A DNA stretch of 64,000 bases from Mercurialis annua (taxonomy: Eukaryota > Streptophyta > Magnoliopsida > Malpighiales > Euphorbiaceae), in assembly GCF_937616625.2 (NCBI RefSeq), contig NC_065571.1, forward strand, positions 14,014,501-14,078,500. The letters run 5' to 3'. Made by a program: the position numbers and the translations under genes. Positions 46,713 through 56,718 of the stretch are shown here, one piece after another. Below the pieces are notes generated by a model. The model saw only the letters and a program-made list of their open reading frames with translations. It had not been told where the DNA came from and did not search any database. Every line of letters starts with the position of its first letter. Within the stretch, counting starts at the first letter, position 1.

Positions 46713-47065
46713 TGTTAGTCTATACATTTGCTGCTGAGCTAAGCTTAATGGGAAGAAGCTTCATGATCAAGAAACACAAACTGTGTTACTTCTGATCATT
46801 CACCTGGATTGCTACATGAAGAAAGGAATTGATTCATCTGGATTGCTGACGTGGAAGAAAGAAATAACAGACTGAGTTGTATGAGCTAAGCAAGGAGTGC
46901 ATGTTCTGTTATTAGAATAACTGTCAATGTATCTAGTCTCTAATTAGCTATAGATTCATTTTTGTTAGTTAGATTAGATAAAACACGCATTCTGTGTGTT
47001 TGCATTCTTCTTCTCAGCCTTGTAAGATTAATGAGAAAATTAATATTTCATGCCAAAGTTCAATA
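46713..47065 (+). repeat. 5' LTR of the Copia element, TATA region deleted
   Basis: Compared with the 3' LTR it lacks 30 bases after CAGCCTTGTA, including the TATA-like box GTATAAAAGG and ...TTGTATCATTTTC. The deletion removes the probable core promoter from the copy that would drive transcription. Confidence 0.88.
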
Positions 47066-47077
47066 TGGTATCAGAGC
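47066..47077 (+). promoter_or_regulatory. Primer-binding site, initiator tRNA-Met
   Basis: TGGTATCAGAGC directly abuts the 5' LTR, complementary to the 3' end of initiator tRNA-Met. Confidence 0.92.
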
Positions 47078-47214
47078 TTTTGTCTCTCATTTTCTCATTC
47101 ATATTTTCTCTGATTCTTTGAATTTTTCTTTGAGATTATCTTCTTAAACAAGCAATTTGCTTGATTTCTCTTTGTCTTTCTGTGATTATCTGTTGAATTT
47201 AGTTAAGTTCAACA

Positions 47215-50200
47215 ATGGCGATGAATCCTGAAGAATCTGTTTCTAGTCCTTACTACCTTCACCCTAGTGAAAATCCATCAACAATGCTTGTCAAAATGCA
47301 GCTGAATCCTACGAATTACCATACATGAAGCAGAGCTATGCGCATGGCTTTATTATCAAAGAACAAGTTGAAGTTCGTTGATGGATCAATTGCCATACCC
47401 AGTCCAAATGATAGGAATTATGAATCTTGGGAGAGATGTAATAATATGGTGATTTCTTGGCTTTATAGAGCTTTAACTCCATCAATTGCACAAAGTGTAA
47501 GTTTTCTTAACTTTGCTGTAGATATTTGGGAAAACCTTAGAGAAAGATTTTCTCAAGGTGATGCTGATAGAATTGCTGATTTGCAGTATGAGATCTGTTC
47601 TTTGAAACAGAACAATATGTCTATTTCTGAATATTATACCAATTTGAAGATTCTTTGGGATGAGTTTATAAATTTTAGACCTATTCCTAGTTGTTCCTGT
47701 ACTCCAAAATGTGAATGTGGTGGATATGATTTGATTAAGAAATACCAGGACAATGACTATGTGATCAGATTTATTAAGGGTTTGAATGATAATTTTGAAA
47801 CTGTCAGATCTCATATTTTGCTATTGGAGCCATTACCTCCAATAAACAAAGCTTTCTCAATGGCTTTGAGACATGAAAGACAACAAGGATTACTTACTGA
47901 TTCTACAGAAGTTAATGCCTTTGCTGCTTCCAGTTCTAATCCTGATCACAGTGCTTATTATAGCAAAATGAATTCTAATTCTCAAAGGAAATTTTTCCAT
48001 AAGAAGCCAATGTTGTGCTCTCATTGTGGACTCACAAATCACACTGTGGATAGGTGTTACAGAAAACATGGATTCCCACCAGGTTTTTTGTCTAAGTATA
48101 AAACAAACACTCCTGGCTATGCCAATCAAGTTGATTCTAACTTGACTGATGATTCTCATGAAGACTATGATCATTCAAATGAGGTTGTTCCTCTTTCTTC
48201 TGCTAATTCTGGGCAGTGGAACCACAAGAATGCTGCTGCTCCTTCTTTCAATACTTCAAATGTTGCTGCTCCATCATCAAACTTCCCTTTTACTCCAGAA
48301 CACTGCTCACAGCTTATAGCACTTTTACAACAGAAGAATGATACATCTGTCAATTCCCAACATGTTTCAAGTCATCATAATGCTCATGTGAATACTGCTG
48401 CTGCTAAATTCTCATCTCAACCAAGTTATTCAGGTATGACTCATACCTGTTTATTATCTACAAAGTTTACTCAAACTGATTGGTTGGTTGATTTTGGAGC
48501 TACAAACCATATAGTATGCTCTTTGGACTATTTTGATGACTATAGACCTATTAGTGGTGTGTTCATAAACCTTCCTAATAATAAACATGTTCGAGTAACT
48601 CATATTGGAACTGTCACAGTTTTCTCAAAACTCATTCTTAAAAATGCTCTTTTTGTTCCCCTTTTTCAATTCAATCTTATTTCAGCTAGTAAGATCACAA
48701 ATGATCCAAACTATTGTCTTTTCCTTCACACTGATAATTGTCTTATTTAGAAAATCCATACTTGGAAGAAGATTGGCTTAGCTAAGAAAAAGGCTGGCCT
48801 CCATCATCTAGCTCCTATTTTTGCAGATAGTGATGCTAATTCTAAATCTGTAAAATCTTGTTTTTCCACTTCTGTATCTAGTATTGATTCAAATACTATA
48901 TGGCATTATAGACTTGGCCATTTGTCTAATTCTAGAATAAAGATTTTACATTTTATAAATCCTTCCATTCAATATTCTGCAAATATTTCAAACTGTGACA
49001 TTTGCCATTTCTCAAAGTAAAAGAAACTTTCTTTTCCTCTAAGCACATCCACCACTAATAATTGTTTTGATATAATCCATATGGATATTTGGGGCCCAAC
49101 TTCTCAAGCATCCATGTATAGACACAGATATTTCTTAACTGTTGTTGATGATCATAGCATATATACATGGATTTTCCTCATGAAATTAAAGGCACAAACA
49201 AGGAAAATTATTGAGGATTTTTTCCAGTTTGTGGAGACACAATTTTCTGTTAAAATAAAGATTATTCGTACAGATAATGGAGCTGAGTTTGCTATGAATA
49301 CATTCTTTAATTCAAAGGGAGTCATACATCAGACTTTCTGTGTCTACACTCCTCAACAAAATGGTCTAGTTGAGAGGAAGCATCAACATATATTGAATGT
49401 GGCAAGAGCCTTGAAATTTGAAGCATCTTTACCACAATTGTTTTGGTCAGATTGTGTTCATCATGCTGTTCATTTAATAAACAGAGTGCCATCTCCTGTT
49501 TTGCAGCAGAAAACTCCTTTTGAGGTTCTTTATCCCAAGATTCCTGATTATGACAATTTAAGGGTCTTTGGCTGTCTCTCTTATGCCTGCACTACTGACA
49601 TCCAAAGATCAACAAAGTATCATCCAAGAGCTGTAAAATCCATTTTTTTGGGGTATCCTACTGCTACTAAAGGATATAGACTCTATAATGTCCAAACCAA
49701 GCAAGTCTTCATTTCCATAAATGTTGTATTCTATGAGTCTATCTTCCCATTTCTTTCAATTTCATCCTCTTCCTCTTCACCAATTTCTTTTATCTCACCT
49801 AATATACCAACACCTAATCCTACTTCTATACCTCTTCCTTCTCAATCCCATCAAACACCACACTCACCACCAAATACCACTTACACTTCTTTTGAGAGTA
49901 TCTTTCAGGAAAATGATTTTCCTGCTCTCAGAAAATCCACCAGAACAAAAACAACCCCTCATTATCTTAAAGACTATCATTGTTCAACCTCTTTCTCTTC
50001 TCTACCTGATTCAACCACTTCACCCCATATTCTTGCCAATGTCATTTCTTATGACAGACTCACCCCAAACCATAAAGCTTATGCATTAAAAATCACAGAC
50101 CCTATTGAACCTTCCACATATAAAGAAGCTATTCAGCACAAATGCTGGACAGATGCCATTGATGCTGAATTACAGGCTCTTGCTACCAATAAAACTTGGA

Positions 50201-51645
50201 CTGTTGTTGATACACCAAGTCATAAAAAGCCTATAGGATGCAAATGGGTTTTTAAAGTCAAACATAAAGCTGATGGTAGTGTTGAAAGATGTAAAGCCAG
50301 ATTGGTGGCTAAAGGTTTCACTCAACAAGAAGGCTTGGACTACCTTGAAACCTTCTCCCCAGTTGCAAAAATGACCACAATCAGGTCACTATTAGCTGTT
50401 GCAGCACTACACAACTGGCATCTTCATCAGTTGGATATCAATAATGCTTTCTTGCATGGGGATTTACTTGAAGAGGTATACATGATTATTCCTCCTGGTC
50501 TTAATGTCTCTCATCCACAATCTAAGGCCTGCAGACTTCACAAGTCTTTATATGGCCTCAAGCAAGCCAGTAGGTAATGGCATGCCAAACTGACTGCTTC
50601 ACTGCTCTCTCAAGGTTTTTCACATGCTTCTGCTGATCCTTCACTCTACATAAAAAGGTCTTCTCACACCTTTATAGCTCTTCTTATATATGTGGATGAT
50701 GTGATATTAGCAAGTAATTCATTAGAAGAAGTTCAGACTATAAAACAGTTTTTGCATTCTCAATTCTGCATCAAAGATTTGGGACAACTGAAGTTCTTCC
50801 TAGGCTTAGAAGTAGCTAGGTCTTCTAAAGGAATTAACCTTTGTCAAAGGAAGTATGTCCTTGACTTACTCACAGAAACTGGATTTCTGAACTCCAAACC
50901 AGCAGATACACCAATGGTTTCTTCTAATAAGTTATCTGCAGATGATAGTCCTCTTCTTGCAGATAATAAATCTTACAGACAATTGGTTGGTAAACTGGTT
51001 TATTTGTGCAACACCAGACCAGATCTTTCATTCTCCATACAGCAATTGTCTCAGTACCTTGATAAACCTACTGAAAAACATCTTGCAGCAGCACACAGGG
51101 TTCTAAGATACTTAAAAGGAACACCTGGTACTGGCTTATTTTTCCCTGCTACTGGAGACTTCAAGATCAAAAGTTTTTCAGATAGTGACTGGGCAACTTG
51201 CACTGACAGCAGGAAGTCAATTTCAGGATTCTGCATATTTCTAGGAAATTCTCTCATTTCCTGGAAATCTAAAAAGCAATCTACAGTTTCCAAATCTTCA
51301 TCAGAAGTAGAGTATAGAGCCTTAGCCTCACTAACTTGTGAGCTTCAATGGCTTTCTTACCTATTCACAGATTTGCAGCTGTGTTTAACTCAGCCTGCTC
51401 TGATTTTCTGTGATAATCAATCAGCTGTTCAACTTGCTCATAATCTGGTCTTCCATGAAAGGACCAAGCATATAGACATTGATTGTCACATTAGTAGAGA
51501 GAAGATTCAGCAAGGTCTCATTACTTTGCTACCAGTTACAACAACTCAGCAACTAGCAGATTGTTTCACAAAGGCTTTATCACCTGCTATGTTTCATTCT
51601 GCACTTTCCAAACTGAACCTCCAAAACTGGTACGCTCCAGTTTGA
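47215..51645 (+). pseudogene. Copia Gag-Pol polyprotein with four in-frame premature stops
   Basis: One frame of 1476 codons from ATG 47215 to a stop just before the 3' LTR. Stops are TGA 47326 (where the family has Trp), TAG 48748, TAA 49018 and TAA 50575 (all where Gln is expected). No frameshift is needed. Domains in order: gag N-terminal block (47260-47400); gag core with WENLRERFSQGD; CCHC zinc knuckle CSHCGLTNHTVDRC (about 48020); protease site WLVDFGATNHI (about 48481), where DSG has become DFG; pre-integrase IWHYRLGHLS (about 48898); integrase core with [13 protein letters not shown] and NGLVERKH, the catalytic D, D and E; RT with [22 protein letters not shown] and the catalytic YVDD (50690-50701); RNase H with SDSDWATC, SEVEYRAL and FCDNQSAVQLA. 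The element cannot make its own polyprotein. Confidence 0.92.
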
Positions 51646-51652
51646 GGGGGGA

Positions 51653-52035
51653 TGTTAGTCTATACATTTGCTGCTGAGCTAAGCTTAATGGGAAGAAGCT
51701 TTATGATCAAGAAACACAAACTATGTTACTTCTGATCATTCACCTGGATTGCTACATGAAGAAAGGAATTGATTCACCTGGATTGCTGACGTGGAAGAAA
51801 GAAATAACAGACTGAGCTGTATGAGCTAAGCAAGGAGTGCATGTTCTGTTATTAGAATAACTGGCAATGTATCTAGTCTCTAATTAGCTATAGATTCATT
51901 TTTGTTAGTTAGATTAGATAAAACATGTATTCTGTGTGTTTGCATTCTTCTTCTCAGCCTTGTAGTATAAAAGGCCTAGCTTGTATCATTTTCAAGATTA
52001 ATGAGAAAATTGATATTTCATGCCAAAGTTCAATA
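51653..52035 (+). repeat. 3' LTR of the Copia element
   Basis: 383 bp, preceded by the purine tract TTTGAGGGGGGA. It retains the TATA-like box GTATAAAAGG at about 51965-51974, missing from the 5' LTR. It ends CAAAGTTCAATA, followed by the second ATTTT duplication. Confidence 0.92.
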
Positions 52036-52040
52036 ATTTT

Positions 52041-52165
52041 CGCCACATTCCTATCTAAGAATTAGCTAATAGTGCAGTCCTCAGCGACATTAGAAACAGC
52101 CACAAGTTTCATGTTGTGGGAGGAAATCACCCAATTTCATGATTTTTTGATTCCAACTAAATAAA
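52041..52165 (-). pseudogene. LINE ORF2 C-terminal half (part 1, upstream of the Copia insertion)
   Basis: On the minus strand LVAVSNVAEDCTI and LDRNVAKI lead directly into the LINE sequence left of the Copia element, once the element and one ATTTT copy are removed. It shows where the Copia element landed within LINE post-RT coding sequence. Confidence 0.6.
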
Positions 52166-52692
52166 CACTAGAGCAATTCACAAACATCTTAAGTCTTAAA
52201 ATAAAAGTTCTAATATTTTCGATATCAAATTAAATTTCATGATTTTTTTGTTTTTTATCTTTAAAATTATAGAATAATTTAAATATTATTAACATTCAAT
52301 TTAAATATTGAAGGTTCATGAAAATTAGTTAATGTTGCGGTATTAATATTTTGAATTTAATTTAAAATTGATTAAAAATTAAATAAGTTGATATTATTCT
52401 TTTTTTAGTTGTACATTATTATTAAAATTAATTAAGTATATTAAATATACAAACTGTAAACTGACATATAAATTTCTTAAGATAAAAGTAAAAATAAAAA
52501 TAGGACACATCTTGTGAAAAGTAATAAAAATAACTGGCATACAAATGACCCTGAAGAGAAATAGAAAAACAGTCACAACTGTAAACGATCAAATGATGCA
52601 ATAGAGGAAATTTGAGGAATTATAAATTTAAGGGTAGCCACTCCGATATTTTATATTTATCATTTATAGAATTTCACTTTTACAAATCTATA
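52166..52692. other. Unassigned AT-rich sequence
   Basis: No ORF, terminal repeat or RNA gene recognised. Confidence 0.45.
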
Positions 52693-52700
52693 TGTCTAAC

Positions 52701-53430
52701 TAGAGCTGGCTAGTTAATGACCTCTAACTCAATTGGTTAAGGAGTAAGGCATCAAGTTCTAAAGGTCCTGGGTTCAACTCCCCTCGTGAATAAAAGAAGA
52801 TGAAGATTATTTAAGATTTATGTACAAGGCTACAAATGTTAGAAGCGGCGGACGTGGCATCATTCCGCCAAGATGGCGAGTCTCGTAAGGCATGTATTCA
52901 ACATAACACGGCGTGGATGACGTGAATAGCGTATAATTTGTACATCTTTGTAATGTTGTGTATGTAATTAGCTTATATATATCTATCGCTGTTAAAAAAA
53001 ACTAGAGCTGACAATGGGTCGGAGCAGCCCGTGAACCGCCCGAAACCAGCCCAGTCAAACTCAGTTCAAAATCGGACCAAAATCGGCTCAGAATCGTGAA
53101 AAGACCGATTTTGGACCGGTTTAAATTGTTTGATTTATGAACCGGCAGTTTTGGATTTTATTTTAGTTAATTTTTTGGTTAGTACAATATTTAAGAGTTT
53201 TTTTTATTTTTTTTATTTTCATCGCTGCGTTATTTTATTTTTAAATTATACTTTTTAGTAGTTGAATTTTAATTTTTCTTTAAAAGTTTTTACTGAACCG
53301 TCCAAAACCGGACCGGAATTGAAATTGTCAGATTCCTAGCCGACATGGAACCGTGACCTTGACGGTTTCAGTTAGGCTTCATTTTTTGAACCGTCGGAAC
53401 TGCCGGATTATGAACTGTGGATACCCCCTA
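52701..53430. mobile_element. hAT-type non-autonomous element, split by a SINE
   Basis: Ends are TAGAGCTG on the left and CCCCCTA on the right. A perfect 8-bp duplication TGTCTAAC flanks it (52693-52700 and 53431-53438), the length expected of hAT transposons. The interior (53011-53430) has repeated ACCGG-rich motifs such as GACCGATTTTGGACCGG and no ORF. The SINE inserted only 8 bases inside the left end. Confidence 0.85.
52709..53000 (+). mobile_element. tRNA-derived SINE
   Basis: Flanked by an 11-bp duplication AACTAGAGCTG (52698-52708 and 53000-53010, its first A shared with the tail). The head has a tRNA-like A-box region (CTCAATTGGTTAAGG, about 52729-52743) and a clear B box GGTTCAACTCC (52771-52781), the internal RNA polymerase III promoter. 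It ends with a short A run. SINEs rely on LINE enzymes to move. It is about 290 bp long. Confidence 0.85.
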
Positions 53431-53439
53431 TGTCTAACT

Positions 53440-54244
53440 GTTTTTTCGTTTATTCATGCTAAACTTATTTTTAATTATTATATTGCATTCAAGTCTTTTA
53501 AATTTAATATTTTTAATTAGTCTTTTAGTTTTCAAAATGTATGAAGCGAATACTTTTAATTATCATTAGACTACTAATAAAATTAATGAATAGTATTTTG
53601 TAATAGCTAATGTAGTGGTCCATTTAAATTCTAAAACATATTATTTGTATCAATAAAAAGCAAGTGGGCACGCGGCACGCCTACAAGGTAAAGCATATAG
53701 TGGGGACTGGATGTTTGTTGCAAACGTGTACCTTATTTTTGTTCTGTTTTAAGTTAGACTAAATTTTAGAAATGAATAGAAGCCGCCTTCAATCAATCTC
53801 AACCATATTATAATCATTTTCATAAAACCATCTTCAAATATTTTATATTTAATTCATAAAAAGATTTATATATAGTTATCAATTAAATAGTTTTCTATTA
53901 TTTTGAAGACAGAAAAATAGTTGGCGTTTATAAAAAATTTAATTCAATCAGCAGAATAAGAATCTAAACTATAACTCATTGATTTAAAATAATATTTTAA
54001 ATTATCCAATGAGTATGATAAATTTGGTGGTGCTAAAATTATACACATCTCTGATCTTTTTAGCCATTTTTTTGGATTGTAAATTTTAGTGTACCATTTA
54101 AAATGTGCGTTTTTGTGCAAAAAATTAAAATTTTATCTTTTGCCACTTTCTATATCCTTTATATATATTATTCGTAACAAAAGTTAAAAAAAGAACACAT
54201 TTTGTTTTTGAATGTTTCATCAGTTTATATTGACCGTTAACTTT
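53440..54244. other. Unassigned AT-rich intergenic sequence
   Basis: No gene or repeat termini recognised before the Stowaway element. Confidence 0.45.
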
Positions 54245-54445
54245 TACTCCCTCCGTCTCAATAGAGTTGTCCACTTTGCCTTTATCACACAGTTTAAGAA
54301 AAACAATTATTGTTTATTGGTATTGTAAAATTTTCTTACTTTTCTTGTCATACCCCTATTTAATGTAGGATCCACTTTCAATTGACTCATTAGTAGTTTT
54401 TAAATAGGGATAATATAGAGAAATTAAGTGTAAAAGTTAGTTACT

Positions 54446-56146
54446 AATTATATCAAGCGATTCCTAATTATATCATGAATGTGTTCTTAATTCCTATGGG
54501 GCTTTGCGACGAAGTCGAGAGGATGATGAATTCTTATTGGTGGGGAAGAAATCAAGTAGAGAAGAAAGGAATAAATTGGGCAAGTTGGGATAGACTTTGT
54601 GTTCCTAAGAAGTATGGCGGATTGGGTTTTAAGAAAATTCGGGATTTTAATGTGGCTATGCTGGGTAAGCAAGCTTGGAGACTAATTTCTATGCAAAATA
54701 CTCTTATGGCTAGGGTGTTTAAAGCAAAGTATTTCCCCAGTGTCTCTTTCTTGAATGCAAAACTAGGCTCAAATCTTAGTTACGTATGGAGGAGTATTTT
54801 CGAGTCGCAACGGGTGATGAAGTGTGGTGCGAGAATAAGGATAGGGGATGGGAGAAATACGAAGATTGGGAATGCGCCATGGCTGTGCGAGCAGGGGTCA
54901 GGCTTTGTGGCTGATGCGGTTCCTGTAATTCATAAAGAGGCTTGTGTAAATCAGCTTATGATGGAGCAAACAAAAGAGTGGGATGTGGGGCTGATTTTAG
55001 ATCTTTTCTCTGAAGAAGTTGCGGCATCTATTTTCAGAGTTCCTTTGAGTATTCGTGATGTTCCTGATAGCTGGTTTTGGCTTCCTGAGAAGAAGGGAAA
55101 TTATTCGGTCAAAAGTTATAGGTTGATTAGAGGAGAAGATGGTAGCGTGATTAATGATTTGTGGAACTTAATATGGCGTCTGCATGTTCCCATGCACATT
55201 CGCAATTTCTTATGGAGGGCGTGCTCAGGTTTCTTGCCGACATGTGATGTGCTCGCCACAAAGAAGGTATTTATTTACGCTGCATGTTCAGTATGTGGGA
55301 GTGAGGAGGAATCAGCAAATCATCTTTTCATTTCTTGTCAATTTGCCAAAGAATGTTGGAGGAAGTCAGGGTTGAGTTTTTCAGTTTTTACCGGGTTTAG
55401 TTTTGCTGAATGGGTCAAGTCATGGCTGCGTGGGATGGAAGACGAAGATGCTTGTCTTGTTAGCGTGATTTGTTGGCAGATATGGAATAATAGGAATAGC
55501 ATAGTCTGGTCGGAGAAGAAGCTGTCAGTGGAGGAAGTTTTGAACGCAGCAGGAAATCAGCTTGTTTCGTGGAGAAAAGCCCGGGAAACTATTCTTGTTG
55601 CTGATGAGGTCAGTATGAAAAAAGAAGATGGAAAGGTGTCCTGGGTTAAGCCAGCAGATGGTGTCCTGAAAATCAATGTTGATGCTTCATGCAAGAGGGA
55701 TGGCCGTTCGGTTGGAGTTGGAATAACGGTCAGGAAAAGTGCAGGGGTGTTAGTTCAGGCAAGGGCAGTCAATTTCATGGGGAACTTTGAGCCAAGAGTG
55801 GCGGAGATTATGGCTATTAGAGAGGCGTTGAGCTGGGTTAAGGGTGCTCAGAAGATCGAGATAGAGTCTGACGCTTTAGAGGTGATTTTAGCTATCAGAA
55901 ATCATAGTAACATGGAGTCGGATTTTTTGATTTTAAATTGTGTTGATCTAGCGAAGCAGTTTCATAATTTGAATTTTGTTTTTGTAAGGCGATCTGCGAA
56001 TCAGGCTGCGCACGTTCTTGCGCATTATGCCCGTTCCTTGTCAGGTCATCAGGAATGGTTTAGTTCATTTCCTGAATTTCTTACAGCTGTTGTCGCTTTT
56101 GATTTGAGTTAATAATATATCATCCTTTTTTATCAAAAAAAAAGTA
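54446..56146 (+). mobile_element. 5'-truncated LINE inserted in the Stowaway MITE
   Basis: Flanked by a perfect 15-bp duplication TAAAAGTTAGTTACT (54431-54445 and 56147-56161) and ending in an A run (56135-56143). These are hallmarks of target-primed reverse transcription. The 5' end is cut within the RT thumb region, so the copy lacks endonuclease and RT catalytic boxes. The perfect duplication and open frame suggest a fairly recent insertion. Confidence 0.92.
54475..56112 (+). CDS. LINE ORF2 C-terminal fragment, zf-RVT and RNase H domains, frame intact
   Basis: 545 residues from the first ATG. The frame is open back to 54448 and reads AIPNYIM just before the ATG, so this Met is internal to the original ORF2. 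The post-RT region (residues 1-130: YWWG, GGLGFKKIRDFNVAMLGKQAWRL) is followed by zf-RVT (about 210-300: HVPMHIRNFLWRACSGFLPT, CSVCGSEEESANHLFISC). A plant LINE RNase H domain ends it (about 395-520), with likely catalytic D in NVDASCKRDG, E in PRVAEIMAIREAL, D in IESDALEVI and the ANQAAHVLAHYA end. With RT gone it cannot replicate. Whether any protein is made is unknown. Confidence 0.88.
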   Translation: MNVFLIPMGLCDEVERMMNSYWWGRNQVEKKGINWASWDRLCVPKKYGGLGFKKIRDFNVAMLGKQAWRLISMQNTLMARVFKAKYFPSVSFLNAKLGSNLSYVWRSIFESQRVMKCGARIRIGDGRNTKIGNAPWLCEQGSGFVADAVPVIHKEACVNQLMMEQTKEWDVGLILDLFSEEVAASIFRVPLSIRDVPDSWFWLPEKKGNYSVKSYRLIRGEDGSVINDLWNLIWRLHVPMHIRNFLWRACSGFLPTCDVLATKKVFIYAACSVCGSEEESANHLFISCQFAKECWRKSGLSFSVFTGFSFAEWVKSWLRGMEDEDACLVSVICWQIWNNRNSIVWSEKKLSVEEVLNAAGNQLVSWRKARETILVADEVSMKKEDGKVSWVKPADGVLKINVDASCKRDGRSVGVGITVRKSAGVLVQARAVNFMGNFEPRVAEIMAIREALSWVKGAQKIEIESDALEVILAIRNHSNMESDFLILNCVDLAKQFHNLNFVFVRRSANQAAHVLAHYARSLSGHQEWFSSFPEFLTAVVAFDLS

Positions 56147-56235
56147 TAAAAGTTAGTTACTTTTTGAAAGTGGACAAGAGTTTTGGGAAAAAAAAAATTC
56201 TCAAAGTGGCCAATTTTATTGGAACAGAGGGATAG

Positions 56236-56275
56236 TATATCTTTAGTCATTTTAAATATGCACCAAATATAATTT

Positions 56276-56309
<34 letters not shown>

Positions 56310-56718
56310 TTATTAGTATTATATGTGATTCTACTAATTATGAAATATAAATAAAATGTTATAATATTTTTATTGAATTTGGTGAAAAATATATTCATTC
56401 CTTCTTAAATGAGAAGGAGAAAATATATTATTCCAAGCAAATTAATGATGATTACTGATATTTTATACGGTGAATTAAAACAAAATTAATTATTATATAG
56501 TATTTGCATATCTAAGAACCTTAAATTTTATTTATTTTCACTCTTTAAAATTAAAAAGTTATTCATAAATCTGATCAAAGAAACCATATAATTTTTTTAT
56601 TAGTCCACAAATATTTAGAACCATAAAATAAAATAAAAATCCAACCAATAAATCCTAAAAATACCAACAAAACCTTAAAACATCAAACAAAAATTCACAA
56701 ACCCCAAGCCCAAGAAAC
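56236..56718. other. AT-rich intergenic sequence with an (AT)n microsatellite at 56279-56307
   Basis: Lies 3' of the host gene on its strand, so it should contain its 3' untranslated region and polyadenylation site. A-rich sequence near 56610-56640 gives T-rich sequence on the gene strand, and I could not identify a convincing AATAAA signal. No other gene. Confidence 0.5.

Larger units (their letters stand above)
46713..52035 (+). mobile_element. Complete Ty1/Copia retrotransposon
   Basis: 5323 bp, flanked by ATTTT (46708-46712 and 52036-52040). The LTRs are 46713-47065 (353 bp) and 51653-52035 (383 bp), differing by about eight substitutions and one 30-bp indel. The PBS directly follows the 5' LTR. 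One frame covers gag, protease, integrase, RT and RNase H in Copia order, with four premature stops. The LTRs end TGTTAG...CAATA, so the termini are TG/TA rather than TG/CA. The last three bases must belong to the LTR because both LTRs share them and only then do the flanks match. Confidence 0.93.
54247..56235. mobile_element. Stowaway MITE, split by a LINE
   Basis: Begins CTCCCTCCGTCTCAATAGAG and ends GGAACAGAGGGATAG, with TA on each side. The subterminal GTCCACTTTG and CAAAGTGGCC pair as inverted repeats. Without the LINE and one duplication copy it is about 273 bp, normal for Stowaway elements. The parts are 54247-54445 and 56162-56235. Confidence 0.88.
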
